From Temnothorax longispinosus (lineage: Eukaryota > Arthropoda > Insecta > Hymenoptera > Formicidae): a DNA stretch of 64,000 bases. The position numbers and the translations under genes were made by a program. The notes below the pieces were generated by a model, which made no database searches, had not been told where the DNA came from, and saw only the letters and a program-made list of their open reading frames with translations. Positions within the stretch are counted from its first letter, which is position 1; every line of letters begins with the position of its first letter. The DNA is taken from the NCBI RefSeq assembly GCF_030848805.1, contig NC_092369.1, positions 11,879,199 to 11,943,198 on the forward strand. The letters run 5' to 3'. Shown in pieces: positions 12,301-24,662 of this stretch.

Positions 12301-15300
12301 ACTTTGATTTCTTTGCTTGATTAATGACATTTTAATAGATCAAGTCACGCTCGTGCATCCCTTTCGCGAACAATCGCCTCGCGTTTATCTCTTAAGACAT
12401 TTATTTTATTAATTTCCTGTTGCTTATCCGCATTGTAACTCATTGTTAGAGCATATAAATCGTCATTATAAAGTTTTTTTAAACAATATAATTATTTAAT
12501 GATGCCTTAATATGATAGTATTAGATATATAAATAATATATGGCATTAATTAAAAAAATTACGTCTTTCTTTATCTATTCTATTATTGCAAATTTCTGTT
12601 TGCATTAATTAATTCTTTTTTCATTTTGTTACATATACGCGATTTAGATTTAAAAAAAATGTCTGAAAAGCTTTTGATCTCTTCTGCCCGACTTCGTCGG
12701 TAAACGCGAACCGATCCAAAGATTCGCGAGTCAGGAAAAGTCTGATCGCTTTACTGGAAACCGGAGCTCGGCCTTTTTGGCCTTTTTTCGATGATCTCCC
12801 CAGCGCTCTGTCCAACGCGTCCGTGCAGATTGGCAACCGGTTTTCCTATGGCCTCTCCCAACCGATTCTTCACTCCCACTCTCACTCCCACTTCTGTTTC
12901 CCATTCCAGGATCCTGTGCATTCCCCATACCCCACATCCTCATCCCTCACAGTGCTGTAACATTACAGCGTCATCCTACATCTCTTTTCATACTAATGTT
13001 TTCAAGGATGAAAACAATTAGCGACATATTTTGCAATATGAGAATAACGTGTGTCCCTATTTTTATCATATTCTTCTTAAATGTTCTTTTATATTTTCCA
13101 GAGATACTTTAGAAAAAGAACCGGCATATCATTAGTTATTTATAGCATATAATAGTAATTATTTAACTGAAAAGTACTTGACCGAAGATTACCTGACTTT
13201 TTTCCTATAGAATATTTTAACAAAATAGACAGCTATGTTCAAATTTATATTAATTATCGTGCAATTCCCCTTTTTCCACAATCCAGAGCAATTCAGACAA
13301 ACAGAGAAGCATACTATTGCTTTTCCCGCAATTCAAAGTAATTCAGACAAGCGAACTTATTGATTTAATCGACAGATCTTTTTCTCTCTAATAAAGAAAT
13401 CGTTTTTCACCTATGTATTTTTATATCGTTCGTAAAATGGAATTTATAACGGTGATACATATGTTATAAAGTGCAACTTTCCTGTTTTCTTCGAGTCGAT
13501 CTTTTCATTTAACGTTCAAACGGGTCGCTTCGAACGGGTCTCTATATTTCAACGGTGGGCTTACAACTTCCTGGGTACGCAACTGGCTCTGATCCTCGCC
13601 TCGTATTATTCCTCATTCCTGACCACGTGTTTGAGCGCGATTATGGGGAGCACGAATGAGTCGGTGGAACTGTTTTGCCCTATCCCTTTTCCGCTCGGTG
13701 TGAGCGTTTTCGCTTTCTCGTAAAACTCCGTGCGGTTTCCATGCGGTATAATGAATAAATTGACCTTCGTGAGCCGCACATGAGAAAAATTCCGTAAAGA
13801 ACGGCCGTACAAAAAAAACCGGCCAGGAAGCGAACAGTTTTAAAACCGCGAGAAATCTCATTATCCTTGAACACGAGCGAGTGCGGCCTGACATTTCATT
13901 TTAACAGAGCGCGCGCCAATTTTCTGCATGACTCCATTCTCTTCGCCAATTGTCGATTTTTCTTATCTATCGTCAATCCGTCGATGTTACGCGCCCGCGG
14001 CCACACGTGAAAACCAATAAGAAGAGACTCCGCCCGCGAACGGAACGGAATACCTTGCAATTCGCATTTGCCGTCTAGCAATTAAGTATGATGTTAATAA
14101 CCATAATGGCGGTAAAATAAGAGAATAGAGCGCAAGGCGTAACAACGGTGAGCTACTTAGATCAAATTTCACCTTCTCTTTCTTCATGATTCTCCCACTC
14201 GCACGCATTCGCTACAAGAACGGACTGATGTGCCTCAGCACCCTGCTCGGAAAAGCGATAGAAGTGTTTCTTCATATGAAGAATTTTATTAATTTAAAAA
14301 GGAAGCGTAATTTATTGTACGTCATTTTGCGTCAAATCCTATCTTTACTGAAAAACTAATTGCGCTTCTACACAAAGGCAAGGTTTCTTTAGATCGAAAT
14401 CCACGATAAATATTGTATCTCTCCTGCAATCCTTTAATAATAAATAACACAGAGGAGTCTTCTGTTGGTAATGGCAATATATCATTAATATAGAAATATA
14501 ATAATTAGCATTATTTCATTTTCATAAATTATCTTCGGTCGTAAGGAATTGTTTTTGCGTCACACAGTTAAGTCTTTTCTATACATATAATTTAAATATA
14601 TATCTATGTATAGATAATAATATAGATAATTCTGTAGATATATTTCGAAAGTTTTACCAATATTTTACGCATATTAGCAAAAAACATTTAATCTTGGCTC
14701 TGTGTCTTTCCCGTTACGGACACACGTTAGTGCGGGAGCTAGCTCACATTGTTCACGGATCTCCCATTAATTCCGGGACGATAGTCAGTTAAGATCGTTC
14801 CGCGGATTCTAGGAGAGAACGAAGGGCAGGTGGGAAACACACGCGCAATCACAAAACACAAAAAATTGCATTCCCTTGCTCACCTTCCCTTTCTTTTCGC
14901 GATTATCGCAGAATCCTATTTCTCCTCTCCCGCGTTTGCCTTCCCCGTAGTCGTAAGTCAGCTCAATTATGCCCATTATACGAGTCTAGATAATCAATTT
15001 CGCCGACTGGCGATGAGAATTCGACGGACGTAACCCCGCGATGGAGTAATGATACAGGAAGGAAGTCGATTGCGATCTATCTACTGACGAAGAAAAGCTA
15101 CAACGCGAGCGAATATATAAATAATAGGAAATAATAAATTTTCTCCTAAACATCATGAAACAACACGAAAAGAGATCCCCATTAAAGATCTATATAAAAT
15201 TAATTAATTATTGATATAGCTGATATAGCTATTTTTATATTTTAATCGCTAAGCGAACTGACTTTCAAGTATTACAAAAAAAGAAGCGTGATGTAATCGT

Positions 15301-16848
15301 TGCGGAGTTGCTTACGTGTTGCTTACGTGTTATTTTTATACCGGGTACACTCTTTTAGCGATCGCTCTAATTTACATAATGGTTCGCGCAATTTTCCAAT
15401 ACAAATATAGACACGGTAACGTATAGGAGATCACAATGGAGTCATGGCGTGATTCATCAACGTCTGGTTACTCACACACGACGAATTTCCGCGCGCGCGA
15501 GTGCCAGAGAGTAATTATTTTCCGCACACGTGTTCCTCTCTTACACAATCCCGCGCGCAATCGCACTAATTTCACATTTGCGAAACCATACAATTCATTC
15601 GACGTATCTAGCTGCTATTAGGGTTAATTAATTGCACGTCAACACGAAGAGAGAGAGACTCGGGAGGAACAATTGGAGCAGCCTCGATTCCCAAGGCACG
15701 ATTGGAACTCGCAAATCGGTCACTTCCACCGATGAACAAAATGTATAATTAACATCAGTATGATTATCTTCAATTTGAGTAATCCCAGTCAGTTAATTTC
15801 GAATGCACCGTCGCTCTGTCCCCTCTCGTTTGTCCAAGCCGAGCGGCCCTTAACGGATAATTAGCCTTTTATCCTCTGCCTTGCCCTAATTGCAAGTGTC
15901 GCGCGATTACTAATTACTAGTTTCGTTCCCTGATTGCGGGTACTTTTTAATTGCGCGTTGCGTCGAGGATGATGCGAGCGCGCGCATTGTTTGCACAGCT
16001 CGCGAGCGAATTTCACTTCCGAGAGAATCTCCTTGATGAAAGAATACACTCGGTACGCCTCGTAATATCGCGTGACGTACGCGAGGAGAATTCGCGACCG
16101 CTGAACGTGATCTGAAAACGTATAAACTCATCGGTAGGTGTGCCTGACGATTTTTGAAGCTCGAAACACGTGAGACTCGTGTCGAGGGAAGTAAGCGAAG
16201 AACTCTTTGCGACTCTTGCGAGTCGCAAAACGATCCCGACGTCGTGCGTGCGTGTTCATTGTCGGTTTGTTCTATCTGCGGTCGGACACTGCCATTTTCA
16301 TAAATAGCCGGACCGTGAAGCGAGTAGGAAAGAAAACGTCTTACCAACGTCAACAGTAACGAGCCTAAAGTCAGTCATAACGAGCGCGTCGCACGACGCA
16401 TGAGGGAACGTCGCAACCTTGACTGGCTATGCTATGATCTCTCTCGTGATACCTCGTAGGCATCGCGATCTAGGACATCCTACTTAAAGAGACGCGCGTG
16501 CGTCAGGTGCTTCGAAACTTTACGATGCATTCTGTGCGACGCGTCACGACACTTACTTATTTGTTATGCCGCGTCGGCCGCCGATCGGCAGCGTAATCAG
16601 CTTGGAAACAAAGGAACGTCACTTTCATTCGCGACTGTCATGTTTCCTCCTCGTCACTGATTACTGTTGAACGCTATAATCGAACGCAGACAACGCGGTA
16701 CGCCTGTACTCGGTACACGTTTGAGATTTCTTCGACGCGCGTACATTTCCCTCGTATACTTTCTCCTACGCGTTTATTATTTTAAATAAAATCACGGTGG
16801 TCGCGGAGACCACGTTCCATCGCGATTGAATCTAAGCGTATCGCTCAC

Positions 16849-16921
16849 CGTTGGCGCCTGCGAGCCCGACGATGCATATCCAGCACAGGGCCAGTCTCCA
16901 GAAACGGTCGGCCATGTCCAT
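16849..16921 (-). CDS. ZP-domain protein, exon 1 (signal peptide)
   Basis: The ATG at 16921 opens MDMADRFWRLALCWICIVGL followed by AGAN, a typical secretory signal. A second in-frame ATG lies two codons later. The exon ends at a good donor, GTGAGC, leaving one base of a codon. The first downstream minus-strand exon that completes it in frame and continues sensibly is the ZP exon starting at 586, giving AGAN-VQSKVRC. A mature ZP domain starting just after the signal peptide is common in this family. The link across 16.3 kb rests on phase and sense, not on transcript evidence. Confidence 0.7.
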
Positions 16922-17460
16922 TCTCCGGGGTAATTACGAAACGCGTCCGCGAATCGTGCACTCGCGATCTGCGTCGGACAGGTAAACAAAAGGGTGAAGA
17001 GAGGAGGGACGGACGCGGAAGAGGAAAGGAATGGGAGAGAAGAGGACCGAGTGTTTTCGTACTATCCGCGAGGGACTCTCATTTAGCCGGGCGGGGACGA
17101 CGCTGCTCGGCCCGGGCGCGAGGAGCCGAATTCTCCTCTCACCGTCCGCGAATATCCTCGTCGTTAATGGAAAAGCCCGAGGACTCGCCGGAATGGGCCT
17201 TGGCGAAGACGCGCGAGCGATGTTCCCCGTGCGAACACGCGAGAGACACTGACGGAACAAGAGACTCAGAGACTGGCGGGAGACTCGGGAGAGTTTGAAC
17301 CGCCAGCACTGCCAGCCAGCAGACCCAGACTGCAGCATTGACCAGTGGCGTAGAAGTGGATCAAACGTCGCAATAAAACACGATTTTACACAGTTTTGAT
17401 TAAACGACAAAACTGACCGACGCAAATTACGAGAGATCGATTTTTTCACTTGATTCTAGG
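16922..17460 (-). promoter_or_regulatory. CpG-rich 5' flank / likely 5'UTR and promoter of the ZP-domain gene
   Basis: This is the GC- and CpG-rich stretch directly upstream (minus sense) of the signal-peptide ATG. It has no convincing ORF. Its position fits the 5' leader and promoter of the ZP gene. I found no clear TATA box or initiator that fixes the start site. Confidence 0.35.
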
Positions 17461-20072
17461 CTGGTGAATCCGCCGGATATGCCCAAGGTTGAAACCTTGA
17501 ATAAATACTGCTAAATATAATGCGTGAAGATGTGATCGTGATAACATTCTTGCATTAAAATTTTTCTTATTTTATGACTGTTCTTTTTAATTCCGTTACA
17601 TAGGGAAAAGTTGAAAACATAATTACACCGCCCTTTCAATTTTCTCGCAAATCGGAGCGCTACTTATCCGGAGTTAAATTAATATTTCTGATAATTATGT
17701 TAGCCGGATTTGCGGTCCAGCATCATCTGTGGGCATAATAAGCCCCATACGCCACTGTCATTGAGAAACAAAAGACACACGGATGAGAAAGTGGCAGCCG
17801 CCGCAAAACCGATCGCAATGGCACGATCGCACGTATATGCGTTCGCGCTTGCGTGTGTACGTTGCGCGTGCTTATCTGATAACCGGAATGAGCTTGCGGG
17901 CCGGAATAACTTGCGGGAAGATATAACAAGTCCCTCGCGCTAATTGATTTATAGGCTGAAGAAGATTCATCGAGGTATTCCAGATAGAGGCGTGTCTCAC
18001 CACCCTGCAGAGTCGATCACGCCCCGATACGCGAGATCCTGCGCCAAGCGCCAAGGATTTGGGCCTTACAGACGCGGTCTCAATATCTTCGACGAATCGT
18101 GAGCCGATATCGCGCAGACGAACCTTTTACAGAACGGGTTATCTTTTATTTCTTCTTTTTTTTTTCCTCCCTTTGTCTTCGGCTCACGGGCGGGCGAACG
18201 TTTTAACGTAGGCGTGTGGGGCCAACGGCACCTCTCGCTCTGGGCCTTACATGGATGCATCGTGAGTCACTGCCCAAAGCGGCGTATGTAAATGTGTTCT
18301 GCCTACTTTATTCATACGCTCACAGGCTGCGGCGACCAGTGCCGCGGAGAAAAAACGGCATTAAAACGCCTAACGACGACGTTTTGCGAACGCGATGAAT
18401 TAATATCCATTGACAAGTTAGAAAATAAATGATAGTAAGGTGACACGAGGTCACGGAGGAGGCGTGCGAACTTTTTCTATCGATGATAATCGTGTAGACT
18501 GTAGAATTTAAATGTGCTTGTCCTTTCTGAGTCAGCGATTTTTACGACGGAAGCCAATAACGTCGACGTGGTCGCGGCAATTTGTCGACGAGGGAAGAGA
18601 CAAATGTAAATTTACCATGCCTAAGAACCTCGAGGTCTCTTGGGCCCCGACAAGACCCAGACAAGTAGTGTCTGTCCCGCGGAGCCCACACGGGGGTACC
18701 ATCTTCGTGGTTCTTCGTGAGAGCTCGTACCCGCTCGTGCGCGATACTTCTTAGCCATTATTGGGCCTCTGGTGAAAGTGTCTGGTTAGATATTTCGTAA
18801 CCAGATATGAATATCGAAACGAAATCTCGTATCTTACAGATATCGCAGATCCAAGGATCGTAAGACACAGAATTTTTCTGAAACGGCATTATATTTTATC
18901 ATTTAACATCTCTTTATCTTTTTATTCATCTTCCGTTTTCATTGAAAATGGAAAGTGTGCGAAATAAAAATAATATGAGAAAAAAGACAATTGATTTGTA
19001 TCTCACATAAAATAAAGATTTAATAATAAAATCAATCAGATAAGATTTCAAAAACACGTACTCGTAACTGTCATAAAACCTGTAATTTTGATGAAGCAAC
19101 GAAGATTGGTGCTTTTTGCCGAGGAATACTCCGTTAATTAAGCGTTAAAGCGACGTTAATCCCGATCGAGGGCAGGCAGGCCGCCGAGCAGAACGGCAAG
19201 AGGCGTGTGTGCATTGTTTTTTTCCGGTATGCCAACCGAAGCTATATTAATCAAATACGCCCGTGCGTCGTGTAATTTAAATTCCCGTTAATCCACCGAA
19301 CTCGCGTGCGCGCAGGGGCATTGTCTCTTTCTCTCGGGATATCGTGATCACGCGGGGTTACCGATAATTGCCATCGCGCGACTGCGTTAACGAAGTGCGA
19401 ATAATAAAAGAAAAACCAACGTCGTCGTCATCGTCGTCGTCGCGACTGAGTGTAATCGACACATCTTCTATAACGACGCTAATAAATTCGCGACGGCGGC
19501 GTGCCCCTTCGCGGAAACAATGACTCTTCTACTGTTTCTCGCCCTCATTAAAAACCCCCCGTTCTTCCTTTTTTTTTAGCGCAACACGATGCACCACGTT
19601 TTATCGTGGATACTAATTACGGTCTCCTCACGAGATAATGAAATAATCTTACTACGCAAAGCTCGAGAGACCGCTTCCTTGAGAATTTTTTCAGTAAGTC
19701 GCGAACACTTTATTAGCCGCGGAACAGGCTACGCCTGCAAAACAACGCGACAGCAAATTAATATCGTGGGATTAGTCGGTGCTTATTAAGACGATTCGTC
19801 CACTAATCATCGACTAATCCCTCTCGTACACTTAAATTGTTAATTATTGCATGGATCCGGCCGCGGCTATCAGACACGGTTTCTTTTTATGTCAAATCTT
19901 GATTACCTAATCCATTCCTGTTAAATGACAACAATATATGTGACTTGTACAAGATATATATTTTACAAAAATAAATACACAACGACGTTCAACGTCCCTA
20001 CTTCCGAGCAAAATACAATACGGTCTATGTACAACGCACACAGCGTATCACTTTTTTCGAGGAATATATTAA
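17461..20072. other. intergenic, no gene seen
   Basis: This separates the ZP gene 5' end from the 3' end of the leucine-rich-repeat gene; both point away to the left on the minus strand. It contains short CpG-rich ORFs in conflicting frames and a GTC-rich tract near 19420-19445. Nothing here supports a gene. Confidence 0.5.
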
Positions 20073-20078
20073 TTTATT
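20073..20078 (-). terminator. candidate polyadenylation signal of the LRR gene
   Basis: AATAAA on the minus strand, about 175 bases after the stop codon at 20254. The position is reasonable for a 3'UTR; no other canonical signal was noted closer to the stop. Confidence 0.4.
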
Positions 20079-20253
20079 GTACAATCACATCGCTTCGCGC
20101 TTCAACGCGACGTAGATAAAAGCCTAAGATAGTAAATCGGAAATATTTAACTGAGCTAGCGATATGTGAAGATACTTCATCGTGTGTTCTTCTTACTATT
20201 TCCACAGAACGTTAGATATCTTCCTAAGAATTGTAAACACTAGTTTCGGCAGG

Positions 20254-20667
20254 TTAACGAAATTTTATAAGGGTGCAGAAGGAAGCAACGACTATCACGA
20301 AGTACAGGCTCGCCCTGAGGCTAGCGGACGAGCTGGAGTCAAGCTGATTCAAAATCTGACACTGCGAATTTCTATAGTGCTTGACGTTCCCCACGGAATC
20401 GCGCGCGAGCACGCAGAGCTCGTACTTGGTGCTCGACTCCTTCAAATCGTGGATCCTGAAAGATCGCTCGCTGTAAACGACGTCCTTCTCGATCATGGAT
20501 TTGCTGCTGCCGGATTCCCGAACCACCACGTAAAAGTCGCCGATGTCTTCGCGCGACGTCACGTACCACGTCGCTTTCCAACTCTTATCCTCGTTATTGC
20601 TGAAGAAAATTATGATTTATGATTATTTGAAATTGTCAAGAATATTTATAACGGAAATTTAACAATG

Positions 20668-20728
<61 letters not shown>

Positions 20729-23700
20729 GTCTAAAATAGAACGTACTAGTCGATACTTCGATATTTCACGTCGGGTGTGATATCGAGTTCAGGCTCTTCT
20801 TGAATGTCCCTCTCGCCGCAGTTCATGAGATCCTCGGTTATCTCCGAGATAAATTTATTTGTGAGATAATTCGGACTCTTACACATCACGTTTGACCATT
20901 CCGTCGGAAGCTGCGTCTGAGCTTTTAGCCACCTTTTCAATGGCCGCACATGACAATCACAGTGCATGGGATTTCCTAATATGAGATAAAAATATTATAT
21001 ATTTTAAACATCTATATGTGACAAAGAAAATTTGATTTTAAATATAATTTTTAATTTCTTTTAGCGATTTAATTATGAGTTCCATTATTATTCTTTGTTT
21101 TTTTTTATTATTATTTAATCTATCGTTACCGGAGTATCTGAGGATAGTGCCGTTCTGAATAATCTTCATGAACCTCTCGTCGAAGACGCCGATCTCGTTT
21201 TCTTCCAAGTCGAGAAATTTTAGATTTGGCAACGGTAGAATTTTGTCGAGAGGCACATGGCTCAGATGATTGTTACTTAAGAGCAAGTTGGTTAAATTTA
21301 ACGGCGGTACAAAGACGTCTCGATCGGAGACGTCATTTATGTCATTGTGCGATAGATCCAGAGTATGCAAAGCCGTTAAATTCCCGATTACATCTGAAAT
21401 AAAGCAACGCTCTAATAAACGACGATTCTCAGCCGGAAACATCGGCCGGTAAGCCATTACTCGATTAATTGTCGAAGCTATTAAAAGCGACATTCCCAGT
21501 TTACCACTCACATCTTCTGATCTCATTAATGTTATTATGAGAGAGATTTAAGTATTGAATCTTCTTAGCACCGGCGATGAGGTCGAAAGTGACGACCGGC
21601 ATTGTGTTGTAGGATAAGTCAACTTCCTTCAGCCTATAAGGGATCCAGGGATCGTTCGGCAGGGTCTTCCGGGTAATAAATGATATCTTGTTATGACTAA
21701 GGTTTAGCCTCTCCAGAGACAGACAGTCGTCGAGCAGTCCGTGCGTCTTGTTGTCTAGCTTCTCCAATCTATTGTGCGACAGGTCGAGTGTTCGCAGAGA
21801 CACCAGACCCTGAAACGCGCCGTTCGGTATGTAGCTGATGTTGTTGTTCGTCAGGTTCAATGTTAGCAGCTGCAGCAGGCCCTCGAACGTCCGACTCGTT
21901 ACGTTGTTTATTTTATTGTTCGCCAGGTTCAGCTCGAACACTATCGGTAGACGGCCGAAGGCGGCTTTTTCCAGTTTCGTCAAGTAATTATCCTGAAATA
22001 TTTCCGTCGCTAAAAATCCGGAAGATTACCTGTACCTCGGGGAGAACGCATTGCCCCATAAAAATGTTTGTCTTACCTGCAGATAAAGATACTGCAGACT
22101 GCTCAGACTGCCCAGCGCTTGCCAGGGCGGCTTTGTAATGTTATTCGCTTGCAGGTTTAAGATTCTCAAGGTCAGCAGGTTTTCAAAACTCCCGTCCTGC
22201 AGGTTATCGCCCAGCCGATTCCGCGAAAGGTCCAGCGAGAGTAGCGCATTCATCGTAGGCCACACATCGGTGCTCGGAATCTCTTCCAACAGATTCTCCG
22301 AGAAGTCCAAATGGCCCAGAGAAATCGGCAGTTGGAAAATCTTCGTCAGGCGATTATTTTTCACCGTTAAGCTCCTAAAATGTAATGGACATATTATTTG
22401 CAGGCATAACATTTCTCAATTTTATTAATGGACAGCGACGCACCTGCAACTGGCCAATCGAGTGAGACTACCGCGTGCAACGTCGTTCAATTGATTGTAG
22501 CTCATATCGAGTTCCAGAAGCGTCGGCAACGGCCCGAACGTCGATGGTTTTATCTTCTCCAAAGAATTGTGTGACATGTTCAAGATTCGCAAGCTGAAAA
22601 GCGTCTGAAATACGGCGTTGTGAATTTCGGACAGATTGTTGTGCGATATGTCGATCGTGTGAAGCTCGTACAGCTTTGGAAAAGTTTGTCGTGGAACGGA
22701 GTGTATCAGGTTGTGGGAAACGTTTAATATTTTCAGGCCCGTCATGTTGTGCATTGGAATCTGCAAAAAGATATATTTTTAAAATATTTATTCTCACTAA
22801 TAGACGTAATAAAAATAAATATTTTAATAAAGCAATATGCCAATACGAATCGTCTAATCGTTTGAATGTAAAGATTTTTACTTACCTGATTTAGAGCCGT
22901 AAATAGATTATAACTGAGTTGTAGCTCCATAGCATACGATACGCTGTCGAAAGAATACTTGGAGATATTCTCGAGCTTATTATGGCTGAGATCCAATAAC
23001 GTGATGTTCACACAATTCTCAAAGGCGCCTGGTTCGATCTTCGAAATCTCATTGTGAGACAGATTTACTTTCGCCAAATAAATATCTTTAAACGCCAGCT
23101 TCTCCACGATCGTCACGAAATTCTCGGAAACGTCTAAAAGCTACCCCGACAAATCCGTTATTAAAAGAAAATTGTGTAAGGATTACATGAGTATAGTTTT
23201 TCAGATGTACGTATATATACCTCAGCAAATTGCAGCTGATGGAACATTTGGAAGTCGATCTTTTTAATAAAGTTCCGAGATAGATCGATGGTGCCGATCC
23301 TGGTAATGGAACCGAAAGTTCCACGACCCACGTCGTCGATTTGATTGTCACTCAGATGTAGCCGTCTAAGAAAACGCATGCCACGAAAAGTGTTTGAGTC
23401 GAGTTTTCTGATCTTGTTGTGGCTCAAATTCAAGACCTTTAAGACAGAATTCCGGGCGAAGGTTCCTCTAAAACGAAAGAAACGATCTTAGATAACTTGC
23501 GGAAATTTAATCATAGTTACTTTCATCAAGTCTGTCAACCTTTTCAAATCGGCGATTGCGTTGTGCGACATGTTGCACCATCCCATCTTGACGAGATCGG
23601 CCAAGTGAGATGTGTCTAATTTGTCGATTAAATTGTGAGAAATGTCCAAAAACTCAGTGTCTCTTAGACCCTTGAACTGATTCCTCTTCAAATCTTTTAT

Positions 23701-24662
23701 TTTGTTCCCGTGAAGATCAAGAGTTTTCAATTTCTTGAGTGGCGTTAGTGCTTCCACAGGCAAGGAAGAAAGTGTGCCTGAAAAATATAAAACTCGGTCA
23801 AGAATTATAATTTTATATTTACGATCTCTTATATATATAAATATTGTGTAAAGAAATAATATTTGATTAAAATCATATTTTTGTGTGTGCAGTATCAAAA
23901 TTAAGCTCGCGTAAAATTATATCGTTTTGAAGGTCTAGATGGAAGATAGATGATCAGAAGCGGTATGCATTTCCTACTGATGATACCTCGCGATGAGATT
24001 ATGATTACCGTTACTAATCTCCAATTTTTCCAGCTTCGCAGCCGCCGCGCTTTCACCGAAACTATTTCCTGGCAAAGTAGATATCCGATGCCCGGTGATG
24101 CTCAACAGGCTAAGATTGCCGAGAATCTGCAAGGCCTCGCGAGGGAATTTTTCCAAGTCGCTGTTTATCACGTACAGCTCCTGAAGAGTTCGGTTCACAC
24201 CGAGGAAGCTGTGCTCCTCGATCAATCTCAGCGGCGTGTCGATGAACTTCAGCACTCGCACGTCCAACGGATATAGAGCGGGCCCATAAAATCGTACTGC
24301 GGATTCGCAAAAATGGAATTGTTCATTCAGCCGATTTATTTCGTCACCTCTTCCGCAAGAATGCTATACACGTATCTCTTCTTTTCTATGACGTGATAAT
24401 AAATCGACTCACCTATGTTACATTTATATAGAACCAGTTCCTCGATCGGCATGCCCTCGTTCCCCAGATTCGTGAAGGCAAGGCTGAGACTGGCCAGATT
24501 CGTATTCTCACAACGGATATACAAACCCCTGTCACTACCCCGAAGGCAAGTGCAGGGGTAAATGTAAATCGCGTCTTTGGGGCATCTGAACCTCGGCCCG
24601 GGCGGCACGTAGCCGCCCATTATGCACACGACCATGCCCAACAGCAATAGTAGCGATAACAT
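20254..24662 (-). CDS. chaoptin-like leucine-rich-repeat cell-surface protein, complete, 11 exons
   Basis: Exons read 24662-24413, 24296-24009, 23777-23540, 23467-23221, 23140-22886, 22760-22444, 22374-22077, 21992-21512, 21393-21130, 20975-20747 and 20599-20254. Their sum is 3213 bases, giving 1070 residues. The protein starts with a signal peptide (MLSLLLLLGMVVCIMGG) and a Cys-rich N-cap (PCTC). About 32 leucine-rich repeats of LxxLxLSHNxI type follow. Next is a Cys-rich C-cap (GNPMHCDCHVRPLKRWL), a fibronectin-III-like segment and a final hydrophobic stretch (ASLYFVIVVASFCTLIKF). That end could be a GPI-attachment signal, as in chaoptin, or a single membrane helix. The likely role is cell adhesion or recognition at the cell surface. 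All junctions keep the LRR spacing. One donor (exon 3, GTTGAC) is unusual but is required by phase and repeat register. Family-level call; no specific orthologue is claimed. Confidence 0.9.
20671..20722. repeat. (TA)26 microsatellite
   Basis: A pure TA tract of about 52 bases inside the last intron of the LRR gene. Confidence 0.97.

Larger units (their letters stand above)
587..16848 (-). other. 16.3 kb intron 1 of the ZP-domain gene, no supported gene inside
   Basis: I read both strands and found no gene I can support here. The many short ORFs overlap in several frames, lack recognisable motifs and track CpG-rich patches (about 0.95-1.8, 2.1-3.2, 6.1-7.4 and 13.5-14.2 kb). Such patches in a long first intron often hold enhancers, but no specific site is recognisable. 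A possible 51-base exon (1084-1134), a CA tract and several hairpins are listed separately. Confidence 0.5.

Noticed and set aside
11947..12330. Overlapping ORFs on both strands near 12 kb
   Set aside because: They conflict with each other, show no motif, and lie inside the ZP intron.
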